Positions 1 to 11,283 of a stretch of DNA of 64,000 nucleotides are shown one piece after another. Each line of letters begins with the position of its first letter. The first letter of the stretch is position 1. Made by a program: the position numbers and the translations under genes. The notes beneath the pieces were generated by a model that did no database searches, was not told the origin of the DNA, and saw only the letters and a list, made by a program, of their open reading frames with translations. This stretch comes from Daucus carota subsp. sativus (Eukaryota; Streptophyta; Magnoliopsida; Apiales; Apiaceae): positions 37,409,606 to 37,473,605 of the forward strand of contig NC_030387.2 of the NCBI RefSeq assembly GCF_001625215.2, written 5' to 3'.

Positions 1-442
1 TACTTTATTTCTGAAATAAGTAATTGTTTGTCGATGGCAAATATTAAAAATATTTTTTAATATTTATATTTAAAAAAATTATAATTTTTTTTTCAAATAA
101 GTATTTTTTTCCCCGTAAAATTGATTGCCAAACATGACCTTATTCTTGCCGTCTCTCATCAAGTGGAGCCTGGAAGGACCAAGATGTGAAATGACCGACA
201 CAACCTACAAGTTGTTATCGGCTTATCGCTAAGGAAGAAATCACAAAAAATTTGGAACAGTACATTTAATAATATTATTAAATCCACCGTCTTGAAGTGA
301 TTGGAGATTGATCTCACTGTATCTCTACTCTGTACATCCAAATCTGAGTCCTCTTAAGTCAGAAACTTCCTTTTGCGCATCAAAGACGTGCAGTATAACT
401 TAGAACTTAGCTGCTCAAAACAAATCTTCGAGATCGATCGAA
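1..442. other. AT-rich upstream region of the DUF1195 gene
   Basis: There is no coding feature here that I can support. The first 120 bases are strongly AT-rich; composition becomes more balanced from about 130 onward, as expected for the promoter and 5' UTR of the gene starting at 443. I could not fix a TATA box or transcription start. Confidence 0.4.
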
Positions 443-784
443 ATGAAGAACGAAGATGCACTCCCAGTATCAGAACCGACGTCGTTCCACTCAACAACAG
501 CACTCACTTCATCGATTGCTAAAAAAGAAAGTTCAGTCAGCTCCGGCTTATTTGACAGAGGGCGTTACAAGTTTTGGGCGTTGGCAGCCATTTTGCTTCT
601 TGCATTCTGGTCAATGTTCACTGGCACTGTTACTCTCCGTTGGTCCACTGCCACTGGCAATCTCAATCGCTTTTCTGACGATTTTCAATCTCCTCTTCAT
701 CACGATCTCGATGTTCTCGTAATCTCTCTCTCTCTCTCTCCCCCCCCTCTCTCTCCCTCTCCCTCTCTCTCTCCCTCCCTCCCT

Positions 785-850
<66 letters not shown>

Positions 851-2241
851 CTCTCACTCTGCTGCATTTTTTGTGTAATATAGTATATAGATGTTGAATT
901 ATAGGTGTTTATTGATGTGATTGTGGATGAATAGGAAATGGAGGAGAGGGAGAAATTGGTGAATCACATGTGGGACTTGTACACTAATAACCGTCGGATT
1001 AAAATTCCGAGATTCTGGCAGGATGCTTTTGAAGCTGGATATGAGGATTTGATTAGTGATGTTGTACAAGTGAGAGAAGCTGCTATCTCTCAGATAGCTA
1101 AGATGTCGATGCACTCCATTCATCTGGATCTCATTCAACCTGTGAGCTACCGTTCCTACCTACTTTGTTTTCTTTACCTTCAATTTATATATATAGTAGC
1201 TTATAAATATAAATAGTCACTGCTCTACAGCTCATATCTGCTGCCGTAAATTTATTTATGGTGAAGGAATCGATAGTCATTAGGTTAGAAGCATCAAATT
1301 ATTAATCTTGTGTTTGGATGGAATGAATGAAATTGAATGCAGCAGAATGAAATATCATGGGTATATGATCAAAATTTTCATTACTTCCTCCATTCCATTC
1401 CTAACATCATACACTATAGCTCAAACCCACCATTTAAAAATGAATACCGCATTCCTCACCAGTCACCATTGCCATGTGCTTCTTAGATTTTATACACAAA
1501 ATTTGCACGCACTCATTTTTTCTCAAATAACTTCTCTCCCACCGCCTTTTAATTTTATTCATTCATTCTCTCCAACCACACACAACATAATGGTATATAG
1601 TACTCTAGAATGTAAGCCAGTACGCAATTAGAGTTGTCACTTCATCATCTTCATCACTTAGAAGTACTTAAAAGTCGGAAGCAAGAAATATTAAGTAATT
1701 TTTTGTGTGATAAAATGTTAATCTCTACTAGTGTGCCTTTTAGTCTTGGAATATCGTTTCTCATATGAGTGTAACACCTGCACACTCTTTTGTGAAGCAG
1801 AAGTTAGGATCTTGTTGGAGTACAAAAGTTGTTGGCGAAATATCACATCTCTTTCTTGTCCTAAATGTGAAAATTATAAATGTCACTATTTGTTATAAAA
1901 AGTCATTAGAAAGTAGAGCAGGCAAGTCTTTATTGAACCATTGTATGGATTTTCTAGAGAACAGTAAATCCATCTAATCACAAAAGAGTCTTCAACTCTA
2001 AAGCATGTCTTCATTGGCACCAAACACGTTGCATCTTAACTCGCAAGACAAATATATAGGGGTTAGAGGAGGATTACTTTAAAATGTGTATCCTGTGTGT
2101 TTGCTTGGAAATGAATATGTATTCTTAAATTGAAGGATCCTTATGTCTTTTATTTGTCCCTTTCAGAGTACACAAAAATTGAATCTGAAGAAGGGAGTTA
2201 AAGAAGCTGAAGCTGGAAACTCAGCCGGGAGTACACAATAG
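443..2241 (+). CDS. DUF1195 family membrane protein, 185 aa, 3 exons
   Basis: Exons are 443-718, 935-1141 and 2167-2241, all joined in phase 0 (92 + 69 + 24 residues, stop TAG). The protein has a short polar N-terminus, one strong hydrophobic helix at about residues 44-66 (FWALAAILLLAFWSMFTGTV) and then a charged segment starting EMEEREK that contains FWQDAFEAGYEDL. This order and these motifs match the plant-only DUF1195 family as I remember it. Family members are sometimes labelled 'polyol transporter, putative', probably because a transporter gene is the neighbour; the protein itself has one membrane segment and is not a transporter. Biochemical function is unknown. Intron 1 starts with a long CT microsatellite directly after a weak donor (GTAATC), so automatic models tend to read through it. 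Intron 2 is about 1 kb and carries repeat-like sequence. The start at 443 gives the family N-terminus. Confidence 0.9.
719..862. repeat. CT-rich microsatellite in intron 1 of DUF1195
   Basis: About 140 bases of almost pure pyrimidine (CT, CCCT and CTAT runs) start a few bases after the 5' splice site and fill most of the 216-bp intron. The tract makes a false open frame of Ser/Leu/Pro repeats that runs on to 883. Confidence 0.95.
1300..1640. other. Possible MITE remnant in intron 2 of DUF1195
   Basis: The left part begins with a GTGTTTGGATGGAATGAATG-type sequence and the right part is rich in ATTCCATTC and ATTCATTCTCTCCAACCA motifs. This is the arrangement of the common plant hAT-type MITEs that start near GTGTTTGG. 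A similar text recurs around 59240-59410. I could not define both ends or a target-site duplication. Confidence 0.3.
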
Positions 2242-2857
2242 AGTTGTTGAAATTCAAAAACATATACCAGAAAATGGCGTAGTTTTATACATGTTAAATC
2301 CATTTATATTGATCAGGTGCTGTCCAATACGAGTGAAAGGTTTGGGATTGAATGTTGTTCCCTTGCCTTCTCGCAACCAGGGACAATCAATGTATTCTTT
2401 TCGGTTCTCATTTCTTATACCTTCTAATGTCGCAACATCAGACTGGATGGTAAAAAGTGAGTAAATGGTTTACTAATTTGGAGAGAATTTAGAAATCTAT
2501 ATGTATTTCTCTTGTTATTTGATTAAGTTATGTAATTCTCTTGTTATTGGTCGAAGGGGATGCATAAATATATATACCAGGATATGTTATTGTTACTGGA
2601 TCAAAAATGTTCTTGAGTTCTTCTTGTTTTTCATGTTGTGTTTGGTCTTCACAAATCTGTCTAACTAGTTTTAAATCGAGTTGAAACCATCATCTTCAGA
2701 GTCTGAATTTGTGATTAATTTTCTAGGGGACTTTACTTGAGTAATAGCAGATTTATTTTCCTGTTGAGATAAAAGTATGGCTTGCAATCTCACTCCCAAT
2801 CGTCAGAGTGAAGCTCCTAGCAAACACTTTAACGAAATAACGTAAAACATATTATTG
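2242..2857. other. Spacer between convergent genes
   Basis: This is the 616-bp gap between the stop of the DUF1195 gene (+) and the stop of the DUF620 gene (-). It must hold both 3' UTRs and polyadenylation regions. I see no repeat, RNA gene or additional coding sequence. Confidence 0.5.
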
Positions 2858-4141
2858 TTATTGTTTGTGGGGTGAAGGTGGCATGAAGAACTCTGAAGAC
2901 ATGCCCCAGACATTAAAATTAACCTCCTCAAGTTTCCATACTTCTTGCAGCTCCCTCTTGTGATTAGCAGACTGTTCACCGTACCTGTACACCGTCACGA
3001 ATGTCTTACCACTATGTGCAATATTCACTCCGTCAACGTATCTGTAGTCTTCAATCACAGTCTCCGCGCTTGTCTCCCAAAACACGCCATCATCATCCTT
3101 GTCGTCCTTGGTCTTTACATTAAGTAGCCGTGAGTCCTCAAACTTAACCATGAGGCCAGATCTTTGGCTGAAGTATCCCCACAGTGTGTGGTGGATGATT
3201 TCACATTTAGAGTTACTTTGTGCATCAAGAGCTGATTGGCTAGCATCAAGTTTTAGTATAAAACAGTCATCGTCGTTTATGACCTTCTCTCCTATGCAAT
3301 TCGCTTCTAGAAATAAGTTTGCTGCTGATCGAGGGTCCAAACCCTGTCATAGGAAATGTATAATGTCTCTATGTCAGATTAAGTAAATGTAAGATGTGTT
3401 ATTAAATTAGATTAGTATGGTTTTCTTACTTGCAGAAAGCGGCGTAGAGGTCTGGGAGGACCCTTAACTATGGGTGTGTTTTCGTTGGAACATTGTCTCC
3501 ACGACATATTGCCATTGCTGCCTGAGATAACTTTGCACCCAGAAACAAGTAGTTCTAAGCACCACAGGTCAGGGTCTTTCTGCCAAAGCACGAAACCACC
3601 AGCCTCCTCTGTACTCCTCAACTTAACGCTTGCATCTCCTTGTTGAAATTCTGATGCACTAATTTTAACCTGCCCGATTGCACACATGCTGTGAAACGAA
3701 TTCAATGCTGGTTGTCCGCCTGTTGCTGCAATGTACTGCTGTACAATATATTTTGCTGTCGAGGCTTCCTGTAAAACATAGACATCTATTAAACTAAACA
3801 TACAATTGCCTGCTTTGCTTGTATTAGTATGTCTGGGAGATAAGGTTGCTTACAATGGAAGAGTGGCGGATAGGGCGGGGGATAGAAGAATCCACCTGAA
3901 CCTGGAGAGGAATGAGAGGAGATCCGACTATAAAAAGTAGGAAACTGAGCTCATTATACCGACTAGAAATAATAGGAGATGACCATTTGTCCGCGGTTTG
4001 AGCCTTCATCCATGTAGCCATGTTCTGCCACCGAAGGGCGACATTGCTGCCCATGCTGTTAAACATTTCTTCAGGAATCGGAACCTCAAGAATCGTTTCC
4101 AGGGCATCTTCTGTTTCAAAATTAGGACAAAGTGTTCTCAT
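2858..4141 (-). CDS. DUF620 family protein, 370 aa, 3 exons
   Basis: On the minus strand the exons are 4141-3854, 3768-3430 and 3343-2858, joined in phase 0 with GT-AG borders (96 + 113 + 161 residues). The start MRTLCPNFETEDALETILEV, followed by VPIPEEMF and ALRWQNMATWMKAQ, is the N-terminal signature of the plant DUF620 family. The middle exon has YIAATGGQPALNS and WRQCSNENTPIVKGPPRPLRR, and the last exon has LDPRSAANLF and EEVNFNVWGMSSEFFMPPS, both typical of the family. Members are about 370-490 aa, so this looks complete at the short end. Some databases call the family 'putative lipase', but I see no catalytic Ser-His-Asp evidence. No signal peptide or membrane segment is obvious. Function is unknown. 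Confidence 0.93.
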
Positions 4142-4655
4142 TTCTCTCTTATGGCTTTTCTCTCACTTTCTGCTTTGTCAAGAAGATCAAGCAAAAAAAA
4201 TCAAAATGATCGCGTATTTCTCCTGTTTTATCAATAAGATGTGATGGAGAATCAAGGTAGGTGTTCTTAATGCTGAGATCTGGGAATCAGAGGGTCTAGA
4301 AGACTCACTCTGCTAAAGGCTGGCCTTTGTTTTAGCTGTTTTGTGGGCACTATTTTAGCACATGTAAGTATCCACGCAAATCATACTTCCACAATCCCAT
4401 TTGAATTATAATCAGCTCTATAATTTCTCTCTCTTTTATTTACATCATAAAATTATAATAAAACCGTGTTATATTTATTTCTTGATAAGTAAACATAGTC
4501 ACGCACCCGTCTTGTCTCAGACGATGATAGAACCACGAGATTGTTGGAATCTCATGAAAACTTATGTAAACTTTTGGTACATTGATATGTAGTGTGTATA
4601 ACACAAGACAAGGTTTCATGCACAGTTTACATATACTAGTAGATCATTATTTCAA
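4142..4655. other. Upstream region of the DUF620 gene
   Basis: This holds the promoter side of the minus-strand DUF620 gene. No further gene is visible. Positions 4647-4655 (TTATTTCAA) are the left target-site duplication of the adjacent Mutator-like element. Confidence 0.5.
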
Positions 4656-5344
4656 GAGTTATATGCAATTGGCACCCCTTATGTTTGGACATAATGCACA
4701 TTGCATCTAATAGTTTTGAAAAATACACTTTGCAGCCCCAGACTTTTAACCCGTAGACACTTTGCACCCTTTTCGTTAATTTCTGCCGTTACCGTTAACT
4801 TTTGTATGGGCATTTTGGGAAATCTAATTATATTTAATTAAAATCAGACCTTTATTTAAATTTTCTGACCATCTAAACGATATTTTTCGGAAAAATTTAA
4901 AGAACAAAAGTTGTAGAGAATAAAAAGATCTTTTTAGAACAATAAGGTTCAAAATTTAAATAATTATTTAAAAACGATTGTTCATTTTTACAAGATTTTC
5001 AATTTTTGAATTTTTTTAGAATAATTATAAAAAGAATTACGAAAATTTTGAACCTTATAGTTTTAAGAAGATTTTTTTATTCTCTACAAATTTCGTTCTT
5101 TAAGTTTTTCCAAAAAAAATCGTTTATATGGTCTGAAAATTTAAATAAAGGTCTGATTTTAATTAAATATAATTAAATTTCCCAAAATGCCCCTGCAAAA
5201 GTTAACAGTAACGGCAGATTTTAACGGAAAGGGTGCAAAGTATCTACGAGTTAAAAGTCTAGAGCTGCAAAGTGTATTTTCCAAAACTATTAGGTGCAAT
5301 ATGCATTATGTCCAAACATAAGGGGTGCCAATTGCATATAACTC
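4656..5344. mobile_element. Mutator-like foldback element (MULE-MITE) 1, 689 bp
   Basis: The whole element is a near palindrome: the left half (from GAGTTATATGCAATTGGCAC) reappears reverse-complemented in the right half (ending GTGCCAATTGCATATAACTC), with the arms meeting near 5000. It is flanked by a perfect 9-bp direct repeat TTATTTCAA at 4647-4655 and 5345-5353, the duplication length made by Mutator-family transposases. It has no transposase frame and so is non-autonomous. It shares its end motif and a GCCGTTA-type motif about 140 bp inside with the elements at 7963-9930 and 30118-30790. Confidence 0.92.
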
Positions 5345-5404
5345 TTATTTCAATTACATTCTAATCAAATGCAAAATACAAACTAGTGACTATAAAAGGT
5401 GACA

Positions 5405-7343
5405 TCATTGGGCCTGGACACAACTATTGTTTGTGGGCTGGTTGCTTGAGCCCATGCCTACAATTTTAGGCTGACTCTTCTTACTAAAAAGCTCTTCCAT
5501 CTCTTCCAAAGATCTTCCCCTTGTTTCAGGCAAGAAGAAGAAAAAGAAGATCAAGGCCAGCACAGAAATGCCAGCAAACATGAAGAAAGCTCCTCCTATA
5601 GTGATGGCTTTGTATATAGATATGAAAGTTATGGATATAGTAGCATTCATCAACCTATTCACAGCCACTCCAATGCTATGTCCTTGGGCCCTCAACTTCA
5701 GTGGAAATATCTCAGAGCTATAAACCCATGTGATTGGAGCTAGCCCAACTGAAAAGAACATTACATATGTGTAGGTGGAGCCAATGCATAAGCTCAAGGC
5801 CCAGAGCAGCTTCTCCTTGGAATGCTCCACAATGGTCAGCCCAAGGCCTAGTCCTACTAGTGCAAAAAACATTCCTCCCACACTAGTTAACAAGAGTTTT
5901 CTTCTCCCAATCTTGTCAAGTGAAAGAGTTGCTATTGTTATGAAAACAATTCTTGTAATTCCTGTGCCAACCTGTAACATCCACATCGGTCAGATAAAAG
6001 AGTAGTTGGGCCTTTATAAGCACAAACAAATAACTAATGTATACTAATTTGCTAGCATTTTGGGCCGACCTGTGCTAGCAACAACTTGTTCTTGCTGTGG
6101 ATCCCAGCTTTCTTGAAGATCCTTGGACCGTATAGAACCACCGCTTCAATACCCGTGGCATGCTCGAAGAAATGTATACCGATAGCTGCTAATAACATCC
6201 ACCGAACAGGAGGCGAGGGTCTTAAGATCAGATCTTTCCATATATTTTGTCCGTTTGAATTTTTTACCTTAACAAAATCATCAGTACAATTCTCATCAAT
6301 CCCAGCAGCCAATTTAATGTCAGAAAACCGAACCTGGGCTTCATTTTCAGAATTCGATACTAGTAACAGAATTTTCTTGGCTTCCGCTAGACGGCCTTGC
6401 ATCACAAGCCATCGCGGAGACTCTGGCAATCTGAGAATGAAAAATGCTAGAAGCAGAGAAGGCACTGCAGCAAGGCCAAGCATTATTCTCCAACCAACTT
6501 GTAGCGTCAATCTCGCGAAGAAATAATTAGAAACATAGCCACTTAATATGCCAATACTTATGCATAATTCAGGCAATGATGTCAAGAATCCACGCGATGA
6601 GGGCGATGAGATCTCAGCTGAGTACACTGGTGCAATCATCAATGCGAAGCCTACTCCGATCCCTGCTACGCAGCGGCCAGTCAGTAGAATCGGGTAATTT
6701 GGACCGTACCCCATGAGTACTGAGCCGAGCAAGAAGATTATGGATGCTAAGAGTATTGTGTATCTTCTTCCCACATAATCAGAAACTCTGCCAGCGAGAA
6801 GAGCCCCTACCAAGGCGCATATGTTGAGTATTCCAGCCAGGACTTGGATCTGCATATCGTCGATTTTGAGATCCTCTTCGATAAATATCATGGCTCCGCT
6901 CATCACACCCGTGTCTGCATGTTCATTCAAAAATGCAAATTAGTATTCAGTTAGAACAATGATTTGTCGATATGATCCTGGTAAGATCTCCTGATAACAC
7001 CTCGAGATTTTGAGAAAACTGGTCACTTAACATAATATTAGAGTTCATGCGAATTGTTAGAATAACAATATAATCCTGATAATCCCTCATCCCGTAAACA
7101 TATTCATGCAAATGAGATTTAATATTAAAAAATAATAAAATTTCCGTATTCATTCCCATTAATGGGATTGTAATTTCGTGATCTAAACGACACCTTAGTA
7201 CTTAAAAAGACTAGAAGTATAGAATGATTACCGTATCCAAAAATAATGGATATAACAGAGGCAACAACAGAGCACGCGAAAGCATACTTGTTGATCTTGT
7301 TTGTATAGTCGCCAGTTAGTTTGTTTCCCTTTTCTGCTTCCAT
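5405..7343 (-). CDS. Polyol/monosaccharide transporter (MFS), 507 aa, 3 exons
   Basis: Minus-strand exons are 7343-7232, 6914-6070 and 5971-5405; the first junction splits codon Asp38 and the second is in phase 0. The product is a 12-helix major facilitator protein of the plant PLT (polyol transporter) branch, a plasma-membrane H+ symporter group for linear polyols, cyclitols and hexoses. Visible signatures are DTGVMSGA (38-45), GRVSDYVGRR after helix 2, LPESPRWLVMQGR near residue 200, HFFEHATGIEAVVLYGPRIF before the second half, DKIGRRKLLL, and the C-terminal PETRGRSLEEMEELF. Length fits the family (about 500-540 aa). The VVLYGPRIFKKAGI stretch resembles the PLT3/PLT6 type, which the gene order also supports. 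Substrate cannot be decided from sequence; mannitol or another polyol is a reasonable inference only. Confidence 0.95.
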
Positions 7344-7397
7344 TAGGAACCAACTAGAGCTAGCTTGAATCTGATAGGAGAAGAGAACGCAAATTAG

Positions 7398-7407
7398 CTA
7401 TATATAG
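7398..7407 (-). promoter_or_regulatory. Candidate TATA box of the transporter gene
   Basis: On the minus strand CTATATATAG lies about 55-65 bp upstream of the ATG at 7343. This would give a short 5' UTR. It is a sequence match only. Confidence 0.4.
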
Positions 7408-7627
7408 AGATATTACAGGAGCTACACTACTGGACGGAAGCTGGTCTGAACAGAACAAATATCAAAGTAAACGCTCACTGGCTATTGCTGACTATAATTG
7501 GCCTCAACTACCAAGTAGCAGAGTACTACTTTTCTTTTGTAGACTGTGAGCTGTGGCCGTACTGTATACATGTAGAACTGTATGCCTATCTATAATTTGA
7601 TTAATACTATAAAAAATAATGTCGTTA

Positions 7628-7941
7628 GAGCATCTCCAAGGGTCTTATTTATATTTGTTAGCTATAATATGATATATAAATAATCATCTAAAATTATAGC
7701 TAAGAGTTTCTAGTTTCACTCCAATGATATTATGTATAATTATATTATCTAAAATTATACATAATAACTTTAGACGTTTTACAAATGTAGCAACCCCAAT
7801 TTTAGTTATCTATATTTTTTTGCAAGGGGTCATGGTTGGAGTGTAGAATTTTTACCTATTATCTAAAATGTGCCACATAGATGCCATGTAGGTGCCACAT
7901 AAACACTTTTAGCTAAGAGGTCTAATGCCTTGGAGTTGCTC
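7628..7941. mobile_element. PIF/Harbinger-like (Tourist-type) MITE, 314 bp
   Basis: The left end GAGCATCTCCAAGG is matched by an inverted right end CCTTGGAGTTGCTC. The element is flanked by the trinucleotide TTA on both sides (7625-7627 and 7942-7944), the target duplication typical of PIF/Harbinger elements. The inside is AT-rich and non-coding. Confidence 0.8.
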
Positions 7942-7962
7942 TTAGGGGGATATTTGTTTAAT

Positions 7963-9930
7963 GAGTTAAATGCATTGTGTGTACCTATTGTTTCGAGTTT
8001 GTGCACTTTGTGTACCTTAAATTTCATATCTAGCACTTTGTGTACCTTCCTTTACAAGATTCTTGCGATTTGTATACTTCCGTTAGTTTATATTTAACGC
8101 CGTCAAATACGCAGATGGAGGATAAGGGCAACTGCTGTCCTTTTGCACTTCCAAGAGCTCTATCTACGTGTTTATCTGGTGTATGAAACTGAGATTTAAT
8201 TCTTTGGTTTTTTAACAAAACGTTAAAGTTAGATATAATTTATGTACCATGTATATTATGCTCACTTGGTCATACGTTCATCAAGCATAAAGGACCTGTG
8301 TTAACTCATTAACTCATAATTGTATTTTTTTAAGTTATTACCGTTGAAGTCTAAGGTTTACAGGAGAAAGTAAATGGAGAAAAATAAACATATGCATGTC
8401 AAGGAGAGCCTCGGCATGATATATAATTTTTTCCCTATGTCCCATTTAATTGTATACGTCAACTGCTCGACACGCATTTCAATGCAGCTCCTAATTTATT
8501 TTTGAGATTTTCTTTTTCTGAATAAAAATATAACATTCAAATTTTAATTCAGAAAAAGAAAATTTTAAAAATAAATTAAACAACTACACTTTACAGGAGC
8601 AAAGTCCGTGCTGTGTCCCGATCCCCATGTATACTGCTCATGGAGGTGACTACTGTTTTTAATTGTATCTACTTATTAATTAACATACTTTAAATTTTAT
8701 CACTATTTTTTACATATTTTTTTTGATAAATTCTACATAAAATATTATATCGATTGAGTTATATACATATATATTATTGTACATATGTAATTAAAATATA
8801 TTATTGTATATACTTTAGGTTTTTGTTTAGAAATTTTCTAATAAATAAGAGTTGTCACTAATTTAAAACAAATTTATTAACAATTATGATACTAGTATGT
8901 TTTTGCTTGTGCTCTGCAAGTGGGGTTAAATTTTTTTTATTTTATTTTTCTGATAAACACAATTTCGATAATTAAATATCATGAATATTTATTAAAAAAT
9001 TGTTTAAATAACTATATCATATAGACCATGATACGCGTGAATGTCCAACCAAAAATAATAATATTTTTATTTTTTACCTTTGTATTCAATTTGAGATATT
9101 TCTAAAAGATTATTCTCAAATCATAATGATCATATGAATATATTTCAAAATGATATATTTTATTTTAATAAAATCATAATGTTAATTTATGATTTTTAAA
9201 GAGTCGTAATAAATATTCGGTATCAAAAGATATAAGATATAAGTAAGTTTTTAAGGTTTTTGATTTTTAATAAAACTTATTTTTCTATTCATGATTATTT
9301 GAGACATCGTGATTCGTGACAGTAATACCATCACATTTTTCGTCTTTATCGTAATCTTGTGAAAGGCATAGGTTTGAATTAAATTCTGTATTAATATGAA
9401 TTTAAGCTAATAATATATATAAATATGAATTTCTCATCGATATAAATTCTGAAATATATTAGAAATTTTATAGAGTTATTTCATAAATTAAATTATTTGA
9501 GATTCGAAGATTAAAATCAAATCATAATATCATAATAATAACTATTATTAAATAAAAAAATCATATGATAAATAAATTTTGATAATTTAATATTTATATT
9601 GTAATATTCCACTGATATGATTTCGTTATAAGTGTAGATATCATCACATGCCCACGAATTTGTAGCTTTTCCTGTGCATGTTAATCTACTTAATTAAAGC
9701 TAATTAGATTCTTGCCAAACACCCATCCCTTTCCTCTAGCTTTTTATGTCTTGCTGTTATTTTTTTATCTTTCTTCAGCTGTGCATTTGACGGAGTTAGG
9801 TGCAAACTAACGGAGGTACATCATTTGCAAGAATCTTGTAACTAAAGGTACACAAAGTGCTAGATATGATAATTGAAGTACACAACATGCATAAAGTTGA
9901 AATAACAGGTACACAATGTGCATTTAACTC
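7963..9930. mobile_element. Mutator-like foldback element 2, 1968 bp
   Basis: Inverted ends of about 150 bp (left from GAGTTAAATGCATTGTGTGT; right ending ACACAATGTGCATTTAACTC) share motifs such as CTAGCACTTTGTGTACC, ACAAGATTCTTGC and CCGTTAGTTT in matching order. A perfect 9-bp direct repeat TTGTTTAAT flanks it at 7954-7962 and 9931-9939. The interior (about 8200-9700) is very AT-rich and has no transposase frame. A smaller foldback sits inside at about 8440-8620. The ends belong to the same family as the element at 4656-5344. Confidence 0.9.
8440..8620. repeat. Small foldback nested in Mutator-like element 2
   Basis: Arms ATTTTTGAGATTTTCTTTTT and, in inverted form, AAAAAGAAAATTTTAAAAAT surround an AT-rich centre. 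The sequence starts with CTATGTCCCATTTAATTG, which resembles Stowaway-type MITE ends. A related, more decayed copy lies at about 16830-16970. Borders are approximate. Confidence 0.45.
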
Positions 9931-10379
9931 TTGTTTAATATGTCTCTTCAACTTGTTGTAAAGCTGGAGGTTGATTGATAATGACCTGGTTTATAAATCG
10001 TGAATCGGAATCGATTGGTTGGCTTATAAATTCAAGATTTATCGGTGATTTTCTTGATAAATTAAATTTTTTTTTAGCCAAATGTTGAAATGCTTTTCTG
10101 GGATTATTCAATGAATTTTTGATAAATCATAAATTTTTAGAACACTTCTAACGACACAAAAAATATGTTTGAAAAATAAACTTTATTTGAAAACTGAAAA
10201 TTCATAATCTGATATTTTAATACTTCAAAATATTTAGTGATATAAGTTTTTGAGTGAGCGGATGGGAAAAACAAAATGATTCTCGTAAATTTAAAATCTA
10301 CTAATACTTCAAAAGGGATGTATTAGATTGAGATTTTAAAACATTTTTTTGCATCTATAAAATTCGAGGGTATTCGATT

Positions 10380-10560
10380 AGGATTGTTTAAAATCCATTA
10401 AAATCTAGACGTATTCAATTGGGATTTTAAATTATGCTACAAAATCTGATGATATTCAATTGGGATTTTAAATTATGCTTTAAAATCCGATGGTATTCAA
10501 TTGAGATTCTTTAAAATCCATTAAAATCTGATGGTATTCAACTGCTGAAAGATTTTTTTG
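10380..10560. repeat. Degenerate tandem array, about 50-bp unit
   Basis: About four diverged copies of a unit built on TATTCAATTGGGATTTTAAA followed by AAAATCTGATGG lie head to tail. Spacing between TATTCAA-type motifs is about 50-60 bp. It may be the inside of a decayed MITE. Confidence 0.65.
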
Positions 10561-10656
10561 CATTCCATAAAATGATGGATTTTGTGGCATTTTTCAGTGT
10601 ATTTCAAGTTTTTTTAAATCCTACCAAAATCAATGATATTTTGAAGCATTGTGCTT

Positions 10657-10674
10657 TTTTTTTTTTTTGTATGG
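10657..10674 (-). mobile_element. Poly(A) retroposition scar 1, 18 bp, with 15-bp TSD
   Basis: Twelve T plus GTATGG are inserted between two perfect copies of TGAAGCATTGTGCTT (10642-10656 and 10675-10689). On the minus strand this reads CCATAC followed by a poly(A) tail. This is the footprint of target-primed reverse transcription by LINE machinery, truncated almost to the tail. Confidence 0.8.
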
Positions 10675-11263
10675 TGAAGCATTGTGCTTAAATCTTATAA
10701 ACTCTGCGATATTTTATCAAGAATCCGCACAAAATCAAAATCACACACAATCCATTAAAATCCATAAACTAAAAAAAATTCCATTAAAATGTCAATCGAA
10801 TAGACCTATGAAGAATCGATTACTTACTGGCCGGACAACATTTTTGACACAAACTTCACTTATCAGAACTCTTGTGGACTTTGATTTGTTGAAGCACGTA
10901 AAGCTTTTTTTGTCTTGCATGTATAAATGCTACTCTAAATTACTTGGTTATATCTTATTCTCTGGCGTCTGTCCACACTGTGTAATTGTAATTGGACAAG
11001 ATTATAAATTAAGTAAGACACAGGAGTCAAGACCATGACTATGTAGGTAATCTTTATTTAGCAAATTTATAAATGAATTGGTTTGCTTAAATTACATAAT
11101 TTTTGGACGCAAGCAGCAGTTTAATATGGATGTAACATCATGACAGCGAAGGAGATGGGAATGAGAACTACAAATTGCCTGGTGATAAGATCAAATTACG
11201 CAGCAGCCTGTGTGTATATATAAATTGAGTCAACGTAGCAGTTATCCCCTCTTAAATAAAGTT

Positions 11264-11283
11264 GTTTTTTTTTTTTTGAAACA
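11264..11283 (-). mobile_element. Poly(A) retroposition scar 2, 20 bp, with 17-bp TSD
   Basis: G, thirteen T and GAAACA lie between two perfect copies of CCCTCTTAAATAAAGTT (11247-11263 and 11284-11300). On the minus strand it reads TGTTTC followed by poly(A). Like the scar at 10657 it is an almost tail-only LINE-type insertion. Confidence 0.8.

Noticed and set aside
443-883. 146-codon frame running into a Ser/Leu/Pro repeat
   Set aside because: Everything after residue 92 is intron 1 microsatellite; the family sequence resumes exactly after an AG acceptor at 933-934.
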